A stretch of DNA of 43,141 nucleotides from Muribaculaceae bacterium. GTDB taxonomy: Bacteria; Bacteroidota; Bacteroidia; Bacteroidales; Muribaculaceae. A model generated the notes under the pieces. That model was not told where the DNA came from, searched no databases, and worked only from the letters and a program-made list of their open reading frames with translations. The translations under genes and the position numbers were made by a program. The stretch is from the NCBI GenBank assembly GCA_028689665.1, contig JAQVCR010000018.1, positions 1-43,141 on the forward strand, in the 5' to 3' direction. Positions 7,106 through 16,229 of the stretch are shown here, piece by piece (positions within the stretch are counted from its first letter, which is position 1; every line of letters begins with the position of its first letter).

Positions 7106-9778
7106 CTATCTACCGCTATTTTTAATTTTTTCTTTTAACGTTTTATTGAATGTACTTTCTTTATTAAGTTTCTCTAAAGTTAAATGCATTCTATATCGCC
7201 AATAGTGTCGAGAATTTGCGGGGACATTTATTTGTTCTTCTTTCGGATTTTCTCTTCTTAATGTACCATCGATCGACAACCAATCTTGCAATGGAAGTAT
7301 CGTTAACATTGACGGAGAATTAAGATGTAATGATACAATCTTATCACATATCCATGGCTCGGCATAATATGGTGCAGTGCCACCTTCGTGGAGCATATTA
7401 TTATAGAAATGTTGTGTTTTTGTTCTATCTTCTTCCCACCATGAACGGATGCCGCCCATATCGTGTGTAGATGTTGTACCTACAGATAAATATGGATAAG
7501 ATCCTGTGTATCCAAATTCTGCTTTAGGATCTTTTGGCATACGCTGAATTTCTAAAGATAGAATCTGTTGTGAATCCATTACAGCCGACACACAATCGGG
7601 TATCATACCTAAATCCTCGCCACACACAAGCATATCTGTAGCATTAATCAATGGAGGCAATTTCCACATAGCTTTGCCATACCAGAAATCATTATGACGA
7701 TGATAGAAAAAGTCGTTATACAAGCGGTCGTAACACCAGCGTTCATAATCGTTAAGCGAGCGATAGATGTAGGTAAATTGGGCTGAAATACGTGGGTGAT
7801 AATGACCTTTCTTAATAGGATCTTCAATAAATAATACTTGATCGACTAATCCTAAAAGGGCTTCTTTTATCTTATCATTTTTATCAGTCTTTTCTATTCC
7901 CACAAAATATTCTGCAATTTTTTTCTGAGTATTAAATTCAGTTTTTAATTGATATCTGCCATACCCTAACGAGTCCAAATAGGCTCCTTTTACTTCGTGT
8001 AGATATTCTCCAAAGAAATCTGTCAAGAAATAATCCATAATATAAGGGGTGGTATGTAGGTTATGATCTATCCAGAAATCATATTGATGCTTAAGCTCGT
8101 CGGTAGAATATGGTAATGCAGGATTAAATATTCCTAGTAATCCGTGAACTGCATCCATTGGGATTTGCCAAATGCGAAAAAAACCTAAAATATGATCTAT
8201 TCTATAAGCATCAAAATATTCTGACATTTTTATAAATCTAGATCTCCACCAGCTAAAGCCATCTTTGCTCATTTCTTCCCAATTATAAGTTGGGAATCCC
8301 CAATTTTGTCCTAATACAGAGAAATCATCAGGTGGCGCACCTGCTTGACTATCCATGTTAAATAATTTAGGATTTACCCACGCATCGGCGCTAGTACGCG
8401 ATATTCCAATAGGAATATCCCCTTTCAATACTACTCCCATTTTGTGTGCATAATCTCTTACCTCAGTAAGCTGTTTATCAAGGAAATATTGTGTAAAGTA
8501 TATAAGTTCAATTTCTTTTTTATACTTTTTGATAATAGCTTCTATTTTTGCTTTACTATACTCTTTATATTCACCCCATTGAGTGAAATCGGGGGTTTTA
8601 TAAATATCGCGCAAGACACAAAAAGAAGCATAATCTGTAAGCCAATATTTATTTGACTCTATAAAAGATTTATATGCTTTTTGCTTTGCTACACTTGCCC
8701 CTATCTCACTGAATATTTCTTTAACGTATTGGCTTTTAGTGCTTGTTACACGTTCATAATCAACTTCGGCTAACGAATTTAGTTCCTTAGCTATTGATTT
8801 ATATTCTTTCATTTTTTCACTATCCGATAGCGTTCCTATTGCATCTAATCTTAAATACATGGGATGCAATGCAAATGTTGAATTTGCATTATACGGATAA
8901 GAGTCGGTCCATGTGTGTGTCATGGTGGTATCATTAATTGGCAGAATCTGGACAAAATTTTGTCCTGTTTCAACTACCCAATCAATCATTTTAAATAAGT
9001 CATAGAAATCTCCGGCTCCGAAATCATCTTCCGAGCGTAGTGAGAATACCGGAATTGCTGTACCTGCACCTTTCCAATTATAACAAGGGTCTATGAAATT
9101 CTGATTTAGAACTATGGAGTCGTTATTTAGTATTGTAGCTATGTCAAACTCTCTATTATTATTCTTTTCCCATGCGATTACTCGACCTGTTTCTTTATCT
9201 TTAATTAGAAACTTATAATTGAATTTATCTGTTATCTTTTCTAATGGTATATTTACTTGCCATATAGGGAATAATGAATCATTTAATAGTATTGCTTTAT
9301 CAGGATCCCAATTACCTAATTCATTATTATTTCCGGAGATAGCCAAGCACTCGTTTGGAGAGATATGAGGTGCCGTTACCGAAAGTAATAGATTGTTGGG
9401 CTTAACCTCTAATTTTTTTGTACTCGTTTCTCTATGGAAAATTCCATCAATAAATGCTGACGAGAAATAGTGTTTATTATAAGGTTGATCTTGCCAACGG
9501 TCGTAAACGATGCAATCTTTTACTCCTGCATTTGCTAATAATTTATGTGGTTTCCCCCATTCATGTCTTTCTACTGCATTTTCTGATTTCACAATATATC
9601 GATATTCGATATCGACGGTTGTGTTTTCAGGGATTTCCACTATAGCACACCATGTATCATTTCCTTTTATGCTCATCGCTATTAAATCGGGCTGAGTATC
9701 TTTTTGGGTTATATTACCCAGCATATACATAGCTTCACCCCAATTTGTCCGGTAATTGATATTAAATATAAGTTTCAT
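7106..9778 (-). CDS. malQ: 4-alpha-glucanotransferase (GH77) with two N-terminal CBM20 domains
   Basis: This 890-residue enzyme moves alpha-1,4-glucan segments between maltooligosaccharides and releases glucose, a cytosolic step in starch, glycogen and maltose use. Two starch-binding (CBM20-like) domains occupy roughly 1-110 and 128-230; the second contains ISGNNNELGNWDPDKA, typical of CBM20. The GH77 domain follows, with nucleophile Asp528 (AYRIDHILGFFRIW), acid/base Glu721 (VCGEDLGMIP) and Asp773 (STHDMGGIRSWW). The architecture resembles plant DPE2 and other Bacteroidota MalQ proteins rather than the shorter E. coli enzyme. No signal peptide is seen. It appears monocistronic, with a terminator after it and no other glycan genes beside it. 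Confidence 0.94.
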   Translation of the reverse strand: MKLIFNINYRTNWGEAMYMLGNITQKDTQPDLIAMSIKGNDTWCAIVEIPENTTVDIEYRYIVKSENAVERHEWGKPHKLLANAGVKDCIVYDRWQDQPYNKHYFSSAFIDGIFHRETSTKKLEVKPNNLLLSVTAPHISPNECLAISGNNNELGNWDPDKAILLNDSLFPIWQVNIPLEKITDKFNYKFLIKDKETGRVIAWEKNNNREFDIATILNNDSIVLNQNFIDPCYNWKGAGTAIPVFSLRSEDDFGAGDFYDLFKMIDWVVETGQNFVQILPINDTTMTHTWTDSYPYNANSTFALHPMYLRLDAIGTLSDSEKMKEYKSIAKELNSLAEVDYERVTSTKSQYVKEIFSEIGASVAKQKAYKSFIESNKYWLTDYASFCVLRDIYKTPDFTQWGEYKEYSKAKIEAIIKKYKKEIELIYFTQYFLDKQLTEVRDYAHKMGVVLKGDIPIGISRTSADAWVNPKLFNMDSQAGAPPDDFSVLGQNWGFPTYNWEEMSKDGFSWWRSRFIKMSEYFDAYRIDHILGFFRIWQIPMDAVHGLLGIFNPALPYSTDELKHQYDFWIDHNLHTTPYIMDYFLTDFFGEYLHEVKGAYLDSLGYGRYQLKTEFNTQKKIAEYFVGIEKTDKNDKIKEALLGLVDQVLFIEDPIKKGHYHPRISAQFTYIYRSLNDYERWCYDRLYNDFFYHRHNDFWYGKAMWKLPPLINATDMLVCGEDLGMIPDCVSAVMDSQQILSLEIQRMPKDPKAEFGYTGSYPYLSVGTTSTHDMGGIRSWWEEDRTKTQHFYNNMLHEGGTAPYYAEPWICDKIVSLHLNSPSMLTILPLQDWLSIDGTLRRENPKEEQINVPANSRHYWRYRMHLTLEKLNKESTFNKTLKEKIKNSGR

Positions 9779-9864
9779 GTCTTGAAAAAAATAATTATTA
9801 TTGAAATCAATAGGTTGTCAAAAAATTTCTCTAAATTACAAATATTTATCTTATTAAAAAAAAG

Positions 9865-9893
9865 ATAGGTCGGAAAATTATATTCCGACCTAT
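9865..9893 (-). terminator. Rho-independent terminator after nrdJ
   Basis: An 11-bp perfect stem (9865-9875 with 9883-9893, ATAGGTCGGAA/TTCCGACCTAT) has a 7-base loop. On the minus strand it is followed by eight T-equivalent bases (9856-9863) after one C. It lies about 20 bases past the nrdJ stop. Confidence 0.88.
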
Positions 9894-9915
9894 AAAATTT
9901 GTTATTTATTAGAGT

Positions 9916-12435
9916 CTAACCACATTTTGATGTACCACATGAAGTACAAATCAAGCAACCTTCTTGATAAATTAAGGTTTCTTGTCCGCAATTTGGACAG
10001 GTCTGACCACTAGCTTTCGTTCCATTTGGCAGATACTTTTTCAAGGCGCGCTCTACACCCATCTTCCAAGTATTAATCGACTTGCTATCAAGCTCAAGCC
10101 CTCCTACTAATTTTAGCACCTGATCTATTGGCATTCCATATCTCAATACTCCTGATATTAATTTTGCATAGTTCCAAAATTCAGGGTTAAATTTATCGGA
10201 TAATCCTTCAATGGTTGTTTTATATCCTCGCTTATTTATGAATTGGAAGTCGTATCTTTTATTTCCATTCTCGTCAAGGGCCTTTATTATTTTGCCTTTG
10301 GTCACCGATTTAGGACAGAATATTCCTTCATCATCATCAGCTAATCCGGTAAATACCTCGTAAGGACGACCATTAATAAGTCCAACAAATGCTATCCATT
10401 TTTCTTTATTATTCTGGAATTTCACCACATCGGCTTCTAATTCTGTTGGACGTTTAATCACATGCTCTTCGGGGTGCATCGTGTCGTCTTTTTTCGTCGA
10501 AATAAGTACTCCTGAACGTGATCCATCTCGGTACACTGTACAGCCCTTACAGCCCGACTTCCACGCTTGAATATAAAGTTCGTTTACTAATTCTTCGGTG
10601 GTATCGGCTGGTAGATTTATTGTTACACTGATAGAGTGATCTACCCATTTCTGTACTCTGCCTTGCATCTTTACTTTTTCTAGCCAATCAACGTCGTTTG
10701 AAGTTGCTTTGTAATATGGAGATTTTGCTACTATTGCATCAAGCTCTTCTTGTGAATAATTTTCTTTTACGGGTATTCCGTTTAAAGTCATCCATGTAAT
10801 GAACTTATGATGATATACAACATATTCTTCAAATGCATCTCCATTCTCATCGACGAAATCAATTCTTACATCGGTATCATTTGGATTAATCTTTCTTCTT
10901 CGCTTATATACGGGCAAGAATACCGGTTCTATTCCAGAGGTCGTTTGAGTCATTAAGCTTGTAGTGCCTGTCGGGGCAATAGTAAGACATGCAATATTTC
11001 TACGACCATATTTTACCATATTTGAATATAATTGAGGATCGGCATCTTTTAATCTATTAATATATGGATTATTTTCTTCTCTTTTCGAATCATATATTGT
11101 AAATGCTCCTCTTTCTTTTGCCATATCTACCGACGAACCATAAGCAGCTAGAGCTAAGGTTTTATGTACTAATTCCGAAAAGTCGGTAGCTTCACTTGTT
11201 CCATAAGTAAAGCCTAAAGATGCGAGCATATCCCCTTCTGCGGTTGTTCCTACTCCTGTACGACGTCCCAATAAAGTCTTATCTCTTATCTTCTCCCATA
11301 GATGTAACTCGGTTTGTTTTACTTCCATTGTCTCGGGATCTCCCTTAATTTTCGAAATGATACTATCAATTTTTTCCATTTCCAAGTCGATAATATCGTC
11401 CATTATACGCTGTGCGTATGCAATATGAGCTTTAAATAATTCAAAATCGAATTCAGCTGATGGAGTAAATGGATTTTTCACATAAGAATATAGATTGACA
11501 GCCAGAAGTCGACAACTATCATATGGACATAATGGGATCTCGCCACATGGATTTGTTGATATTGTTCTAAATCCTAAATCGGCATAACAATCGGGAACAG
11601 ATTCTCGTGTAATTGTATCCCAGAATAATACTCCCGGTTCAGCACTTTTCCACGCATTATGTACAATCTTGTTCCATAAACGTGTGGCTTCAATTTCATT
11701 TTTTACAATTGGATCGCCTGTTGTAGGATATTGCTGTGTATATAATGTATTGTCGACAACACAACGCATAAATTCATCATCTATTCTTACTGATACATTT
11801 GCGCCAGTGATCTCGCCTTCTTTCATTTTAGCATCAATAAAGGCTTCAGAATCGGGGTGCTTTATGCTTACTGTCAACATTAATGCTCCACGTCGTCCAT
11901 CTTGAGCCACTTCTCGTGTCGAATTAGAATAACGTTGCATGAATGGAACTAGTCCTGTTGATGTTAATGCAGAGTTTTTTACCGGTGAACTTTTAGGTCG
12001 GATGTGAGATAGATCGTGTCCTACACCTCCTCGTCGTTTCATGAGCTGAACTTGCTCTTCGTCGATTTTTATAATTCCGCCATAAGAATCGGGATCTCCA
12101 TCAATGCCTATAACAAAACAATTTGATAAAGAGCCTACTTGATAATTATTTCCTATTCCCGACATAGGACTACCTTGTGGAACAATATATTTAAATTGAT
12201 CTATCAATTTAAATATTTGCTCTTCTGTCATAGGATTAGGATATTTATTTTCTATCCTTGCAATTTCACTTGCTATCCTATGGTGCATATCTTCGGGCGA
12301 AAGCTCAAAAATATTGCCAAACGAGTCTTTCAAAGCATACTTGCTTGACCACACTCGCGCAGCTAATTCATCTCCTTTAAAATATTCCAACGAAGCGTTG
12401 TATACCTCGTCGTATGAGTAAACTTTATTTTCCAC
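9916..12435 (-). CDS. nrdJ: Adenosylcobalamin-dependent (class II) ribonucleotide reductase
   Basis: This 839-residue enzyme reduces ribonucleotides to deoxyribonucleotides using an adenosylcobalamin-generated thiyl radical, so it needs vitamin B12 but not oxygen. Visible features are Cys106 in LSNCFVIG (one redox cysteine), the loop NPCGEIPLCPYDSC with Cys297 and Glu299 as radical and catalytic residues, and APTGTTSLMTQTTSGIEP (nucleotide binding). A C-terminal zinc-ribbon-like tail contains CPNCG and CTSCG plus a final Cys. The start is GTG at 12433-12435: an in-frame TAG at 12439-12441 rules out an earlier start, and the N-terminus MENKVYSYDEVYNASL fits the family. I saw no cobalamin riboswitch in the leader. 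Confidence 0.95.
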   Translation of the reverse strand: MENKVYSYDEVYNASLEYFKGDELAARVWSSKYALKDSFGNIFELSPEDMHHRIASEIARIENKYPNPMTEEQIFKLIDQFKYIVPQGSPMSGIGNNYQVGSLSNCFVIGIDGDPDSYGGIIKIDEEQVQLMKRRGGVGHDLSHIRPKSSPVKNSALTSTGLVPFMQRYSNSTREVAQDGRRGALMLTVSIKHPDSEAFIDAKMKEGEITGANVSVRIDDEFMRCVVDNTLYTQQYPTTGDPIVKNEIEATRLWNKIVHNAWKSAEPGVLFWDTITRESVPDCYADLGFRTISTNPCGEIPLCPYDSCRLLAVNLYSYVKNPFTPSAEFDFELFKAHIAYAQRIMDDIIDLEMEKIDSIISKIKGDPETMEVKQTELHLWEKIRDKTLLGRRTGVGTTAEGDMLASLGFTYGTSEATDFSELVHKTLALAAYGSSVDMAKERGAFTIYDSKREENNPYINRLKDADPQLYSNMVKYGRRNIACLTIAPTGTTSLMTQTTSGIEPVFLPVYKRRRKINPNDTDVRIDFVDENGDAFEEYVVYHHKFITWMTLNGIPVKENYSQEELDAIVAKSPYYKATSNDVDWLEKVKMQGRVQKWVDHSISVTINLPADTTEELVNELYIQAWKSGCKGCTVYRDGSRSGVLISTKKDDTMHPEEHVIKRPTELEADVVKFQNNKEKWIAFVGLINGRPYEVFTGLADDDEGIFCPKSVTKGKIIKALDENGNKRYDFQFINKRGYKTTIEGLSDKFNPEFWNYAKLISGVLRYGMPIDQVLKLVGGLELDSKSINTWKMGVERALKKYLPNGTKASGQTCPNCGQETLIYQEGCLICTSCGTSKCG

Positions 12436-12510
12436 GATCTAATAAAATTAGGTTTTTTTGTAATTAAAAATTGAAAAGAAAAACAATAGACCTAGCTCTA
12501 ATAGATGATG

Positions 12511-12542
12511 CAAAGATGAAAATAAAAAGTATTCTCTCCAAA
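12511..12542 (-). promoter_or_regulatory. Candidate nrdJ promoter
   Basis: On the minus strand TTTG (12539-12542) is followed after 20 bases by CATCTTTG (12511-12518), one mismatch from TAnnTTTG. The implied leader is about 70 bases. Confidence 0.5.
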
Positions 12543-12704
12543 TTAATAATAGTAATAATCGCTCATTGTTAATAACTTTTTATTCATAGTTTTCCAAAAC
12601 ATTTTATTAAGTACTGACAATCTGCTATTTAGAATATTCAACGCACTAAAAAGTTGTCCGAAATATTTATTTAGTATATACGTCAGTTTTAAAATTCATA
12701 ATTA

Positions 12705-12740
12705 TTGTAGCGTCATGAATAATAATAAATTGTATCTTTA
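12705..12740 (+). promoter_or_regulatory. Weak candidate promoter of the nitroreductase gene
   Basis: TATCTTTA at 12733-12740 is one base off the -7 consensus. The nearest TTG (12705-12707) is 25 bases upstream, longer than usual. Support is weak. Confidence 0.25.
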
Positions 12741-12772
12741 CAAAAAAATTTAACCAGTATAGCAAACATAAA

Positions 12773-13525
12773 ATGAATAACTATTTTAGTACTCGCAACA
12801 CAATAAGGGAATACTCGGATGCTAAAGTACCTAAAGATTTAATCGACAAGATCATTAGAGATGCAGCACAAGCTCCCACAACAGGCAATATGCAATTGTA
12901 TAGTGTTATTATCACAGAATCGAGGGAGAATAAAGATTTATTAGCTCCTCTTCATTTCAATCAACCGGCATGTAAGAATGCAAGCCTGCTACTTACATTT
13001 TGTGCCGATTTCAACAGATTTGAAAAATGGTGCAAATTTAATAATGCTATTCCGGGATACCGAAATTTTCAATCTTTCATTTCGGCTATTCTTGATGTTA
13101 CAATATTTGCTCAGCAATTCAACACAATAGCCGAGCTGAATGGTTTAGGATGTTGCTACCTTGGCACAACCACTTATAATGCGCCTGAAATAGCTTCGTT
13201 ATTAAAGCTTCCTGAGCTTGTGATACCGGTTATCACTATTGCAATTGGATACCCTAAGAATAGCGTTCAAGAGCCAACTGAGAGATTATCTATCGAGGCA
13301 TTCGTTCATAATGAATTCTATAAAGATTATAGCAAAGAAACGATAGATAGACTATATAAAGAGAAAGAAAATAATCCAACAAATAGAAAATTTGTAAAAG
13401 AAAACAATAAGCAAACTTTAGCTCAAGTGTTCACCGATATTAGATATACAAAAGAAAATAATGAGATATTCTCAAAATTATATTTTGACTTTATTAATAA
13501 GAATGGATTTAATTTTCCTAAGTGA
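12773..13525 (+). CDS. Nitroreductase-family FMN-dependent NAD(P)H oxidoreductase
   Basis: This 250-residue flavoprotein resembles the NfsA branch. The N-terminus STRNTIREYSDAKVP and AQAPTTGNMQLYS match the FMN-phosphate and isoalloxazine-binding segments. LGCCYLGTTTYN and IPVITIAIGYP match the later FMN-contact region. The ~75-residue extension after the core (from about 175) is typical of NfsA-like enzymes. Substrates of such enzymes (quinones, nitroaromatics, flavins) cannot be told from sequence. It stands alone on the plus strand, convergent with dnaA, with a shared hairpin between the two stops. Confidence 0.88.
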   Translation: MNNYFSTRNTIREYSDAKVPKDLIDKIIRDAAQAPTTGNMQLYSVIITESRENKDLLAPLHFNQPACKNASLLLTFCADFNRFEKWCKFNNAIPGYRNFQSFISAILDVTIFAQQFNTIAELNGLGCCYLGTTTYNAPEIASLLKLPELVIPVITIAIGYPKNSVQEPTERLSIEAFVHNEFYKDYSKETIDRLYKEKENNPTNRKFVKENNKQTLAQVFTDIRYTKENNEIFSKLYFDFINKNGFNFPK

Positions 13526-13541
13526 ACAATTACCCTGACGC

Positions 13542-13570
13542 AACGAGTTTAATTATTTTTTAAACTCGTT
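13542..13570 (+). terminator. Terminator of the nitroreductase gene, overlapping the dnaA stop
   Basis: A 10-bp perfect stem (13542-13551 with 13561-13570, AACGAGTTTA/TAAACTCGTT) has a 9-base loop and is followed on the plus strand by a T-rich stretch. The loop contains the dnaA stop (13553-13555) and the right arm encodes the last DnaA residues, so coding sequence doubles as terminator. Confidence 0.6.
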
Positions 13571-14950
13571 TTCTATTTTCACTAAATCAGTTTGCAATTG
13601 TTTCTCAATCGATACACGCTCCTCTATTGTCTTGCATGCATGCAACACTGTTGCGTGATTTCTAGAGAGCTTAACTCCAATTGTTGTTGATGAAAGTTTT
13701 GTAAATTTCTTAGCTAGATACATTACAACTTGTCGAGCATCAGATATTTCTCTCTTTCGCGATTTTCCATAAAGCAAATCTGATTCAATGCCAAAATGAT
13801 CACATACAGTCTCGGCAATAAACTCAAATGTAAGTTGTCGCTTCGAAATTTTTACGGCATTAGATATTACAGCTCTAGCTATATCTATTGATATCTCTTG
13901 ATTTAGAAATGTTGCTCTTGTAACAAGGGAAAGCATAATACCTTCTAGCTCACGGATACTATCGGTAACATTTTCAGCAATATAATCTAATACATCGTCG
14001 GGAATTGACAATCCTTCTTCTTTCGATTTCTTTTCGAGTACTGCGCGTCTTAATACATAATCGGGCTGAGACAGCTCGGCTGTAACACCCCATTTAAATC
14101 TCGACATTAAACGAGGCACGAAACCATCTAAATCAATAGGTCGACAATCACTTGATAATATTAACCATTTCTGATTTTGATGTAAATGATTAAATATATG
14201 GTAGAATGTATTCTGTGTTCCTATTTTGCCGGCAAATTCCTGTATGTCGTCCATTATGAGCACATCGATGCTTTGATAAAAATTTATGAAATCATTTACT
14301 TGGTTATTACGCACAGCTGTTGTGTATTGGCTTTCAAAAACACGTGCTGTCAGATATAACACCCTGGCGTTCTGATTCGTTTCTTTTATTTTTACTCCAA
14401 TGGCTTGTATTAGATGTGTTTTACCTACACCCGTAGGACCAAAAAGCAATAACGGATTAAATGCTTTGCATTCGGGCTTAGTTGCTATTGCCTTTCCGAT
14501 ACTTAATGCTAATTGATTGCTCAAACTACCACAATAATTATCAAAAGTATATTTAGGATTTAATTGTGAATCTATTTCACTATATTGTATCTTACTAAAT
14601 GGGTCGCTTGGACCTTGCGATTGTAGCTGTACCCTATTATTAATAACAGTACTATCCTTTGGACGATCCATTAATACGTTAGTGTCCGGCTCTCCTTTTA
14701 CGACATTATACTCATAAGAAAGCTTAGTATTCGATCCATACACTTTTCGTATGACAGAACTTAATAGATTTAAATATGTGTCTTCTATACGTTCAACAAA
14801 ATACGAAGAAGGAACTCGTAGTACAAGCTTATCATCTTGATAGCTTGACGAAGTTATTGGCTCAAACCACGACTTATAAGCCTGCGGGCTGAGGTTGTCT
14901 TCTATTATTTTAAGACACTTATTCCATAATCCAATATGATCGGACTGCAT
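13553..14950 (-). CDS. dnaA: Chromosomal replication initiator DnaA
   Basis: This 465-residue AAA+ protein opens the replication origin. Domain I is residues 1-80 (LWNKCLKIIEDNL, SWFEPI), followed by a linker to about 130. The ATPase has Walker A GPTGVGKT (171-178) and Walker B LIMDDIQEF (231-239), plus a C-terminal helix-turn-helix with the DnaA signature LSRNHATVLHACK. The start is the ATG at 14950. The gene is not adjacent to dnaN, which is about 17 kb away. I find no cluster of TTATCCACA-like DnaA boxes beside it, so this need not be the origin. Confidence 0.97.
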   Translation of the reverse strand: MQSDHIGLWNKCLKIIEDNLSPQAYKSWFEPITSSSYQDDKLVLRVPSSYFVERIEDTYLNLLSSVIRKVYGSNTKLSYEYNVVKGEPDTNVLMDRPKDSTVINNRVQLQSQGPSDPFSKIQYSEIDSQLNPKYTFDNYCGSLSNQLALSIGKAIATKPECKAFNPLLLFGPTGVGKTHLIQAIGVKIKETNQNARVLYLTARVFESQYTTAVRNNQVNDFINFYQSIDVLIMDDIQEFAGKIGTQNTFYHIFNHLHQNQKWLILSSDCRPIDLDGFVPRLMSRFKWGVTAELSQPDYVLRRAVLEKKSKEEGLSIPDDVLDYIAENVTDSIRELEGIMLSLVTRATFLNQEISIDIARAVISNAVKISKRQLTFEFIAETVCDHFGIESDLLYGKSRKREISDARQVVMYLAKKFTKLSSTTIGVKLSRNHATVLHACKTIEERVSIEKQLQTDLVKIENEFKK

Positions 14951-14996
14951 GATTATTTCTTATTATTAACGGGTTTCTATTGTTTTCTTTTCAATA

Positions 14997-15028
14997 CAAA
15001 ATTTGCAATTATATTTTTATAAAACAAG
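14997..15028 (-). promoter_or_regulatory. Candidate dnaA promoter
   Basis: On the minus strand CTTG (15025-15028) is followed after 20 bases by AAATTTTG (14997-15004); each has one mismatch from the TTTG / TAnnTTTG pattern. It lies about 45 bases before the start codon. Confidence 0.4.
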
Positions 15029-15256
15029 TATTCAAATAATTTGGAATTGTAGTTTAATATATATCCAATTGTCTATCAGTTACTTATGAGCGAATTAACA
15101 AATAATCATAATGTTAGAGATTTATAATTTATAGTATTTTGAATTTCAACAACTTACAATTTTATATATGTTGTAAAACACTAACATCGAGCTATAATAT
15201 TTACTAATTACTAGTCTGAAATCAAACTATTTTGAGCTTTAACGTATTAAAAATGT

Positions 15257-15295
15257 CAAAGGTCTTATTTAGAATACTTCTAAACAAGACCTTTG
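15257..15295 (-). terminator. Strong terminator after the MCE gene
   Basis: An 18-bp stem (15257-15274 with 15278-15295) has a 3-base loop and leads, after TGT-equivalent bases, into a T run on the minus strand (15249-15253). At 15267/15285 the plus strand would have an A:C mismatch, while minus-strand RNA has a G:U pair. This supports minus-strand function. Confidence 0.88.
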
Positions 15296-15315
15296 TAGAC
15301 ATCTAATGATAAATC

Positions 15316-16218
15316 TTAGAATAATTTAAAATTTACATATTTCTTAGGGTGCAATCTTAGGTCAATTAATAGTGAATCTACATTTGTCAATGTCCCATCT
15401 AGCCTATTATAAAGCCCTTTATCATTAAGTAGTAAGCCTAATGTCGACTCTGTCCCGGTCAATTGATTTGTAACGTTTTTAAGGTTCTGTGTGGTAGCAT
15501 TAATATTTGCCATTGTTGAATCTATTGGCATATTCTTAAGGCTTGCAGAAACCGAAGTTAAATCGTTCGATATTGTTTTTAAATTAGACGATACAATGTT
15601 TACATTATCCAAAGTCGAGGGCAATTGTTTCTTCATCATTTTATTAAGCAATACAGTAGTCTGCTCTAGATTTGAAGTAATTGCATCTAATCGACTTATT
15701 GAAGTATTCAATGCCGGGTTAGCTGTAAGTTTATTGATATTAGTCAATATGCTGTCAATCTTAGGCAGCATTGTAATAAATGCAGGCATAACTTTCTTAT
15801 TCACATCGTCCATCAGTACTTTTAAATTATCGCCCGGTAACTCCTCGCCCACATTATAGTATTCATTGCCATCAGCTAATTCTAATTGAATAGCTGCGGT
15901 GCCTAATAAGTCGGTGGCAAGGTGTGCCTTTGTCCCTTTCGGCAACTTTAGCTCTTTATCAAGGCTTAATTCGACCGACATCATTCCATTATTCTCATAC
16001 TCATAATTTATTTCCCTTACAAGCCCCACTTGAAACCCGTTAATAGTTACAGGAGCAGAAACAGCTAATCCTGTTACATTATTATACTTAACTATATAGA
16101 AATTTGCGGGTTTAAAAACATTTATTCCTTTTAGATAGTCTATACCAATAAATAATACAGCTAAACTGATAATTACAGTTATTCCTATTATTACTTCTTT
16201 TGAAAATAATTTCTTCAT
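15316..16218 (-). CDS. MCE-domain (MlaD-like) lipid transport protein
   Basis: This 300-residue protein has a single N-terminal transmembrane helix (about 8-27), then an MCE domain (about 37-115: YIVKYNNVTGLAVSAPVTI, GLVREI, LGTAAIQLEL). A long helical tail rich in N, T, S and L follows. MCE proteins shuttle phospholipid or other hydrophobic molecules between inner and outer membrane, usually with an MlaE/MlaF-type ABC transporter. No such partner is seen here. It begins 11 bases after the amidase stop, so the two genes are probably co-transcribed. A strong terminator follows. Confidence 0.9.
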   Translation of the reverse strand: MKKLFSKEVIIGITVIISLAVLFIGIDYLKGINVFKPANFYIVKYNNVTGLAVSAPVTINGFQVGLVREINYEYENNGMMSVELSLDKELKLPKGTKAHLATDLLGTAAIQLELADGNEYYNVGEELPGDNLKVLMDDVNKKVMPAFITMLPKIDSILTNINKLTANPALNTSISRLDAITSNLEQTTVLLNKMMKKQLPSTLDNVNIVSSNLKTISNDLTSVSASLKNMPIDSTMANINATTQNLKNVTNQLTGTESTLGLLLNDKGLYNRLDGTLTNVDSLLIDLRLHPKKYVNFKLF

Positions 16219-16229
16219 TATTATTATTC

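Larger units (their letters stand above)
12436..12772. other. Divergent intergenic region between nrdJ and the nitroreductase
   Basis: This 337-bp A/T-rich region separates two divergently transcribed genes. It holds a good candidate promoter for nrdJ (12511-12542) and a weaker one for the nitroreductase. I looked for the conserved B12-riboswitch core (GCCACTG-like box), NrdR-box-like pairs and DnaA boxes and saw none. No small ORF stands out. Confidence 0.5.
14951..15315. other. Intergenic region upstream of dnaA
   Basis: This 365-bp A/T-rich stretch lies between the MCE gene stop and dnaA. It contains the MCE terminator (15257-15295) and a candidate dnaA promoter (14997-15028). The middle part (about 15030-15250) has no supported gene. 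It includes a weak inverted repeat (TTACAA...TTGTAA) around 15150-15175 and no recognizable DnaA-box cluster. Confidence 0.5.

Noticed and set aside
12436-12772. Cobalamin riboswitch for nrdJ
   Set aside because: Expected by function, but the conserved B12-box-like core and long paired elements are not visible.
15087-15128. 13-codon plus-strand frame (MSELTNNHNVRDL) upstream of dnaA
   Set aside because: Too short, no promoter evidence and no recognizable leader-peptide or attenuator structure.
14951-15315. Replication origin next to dnaA
   Set aside because: A/T-rich, but no cluster of DnaA-box-like nonamers; A/T richness is general in this genome.
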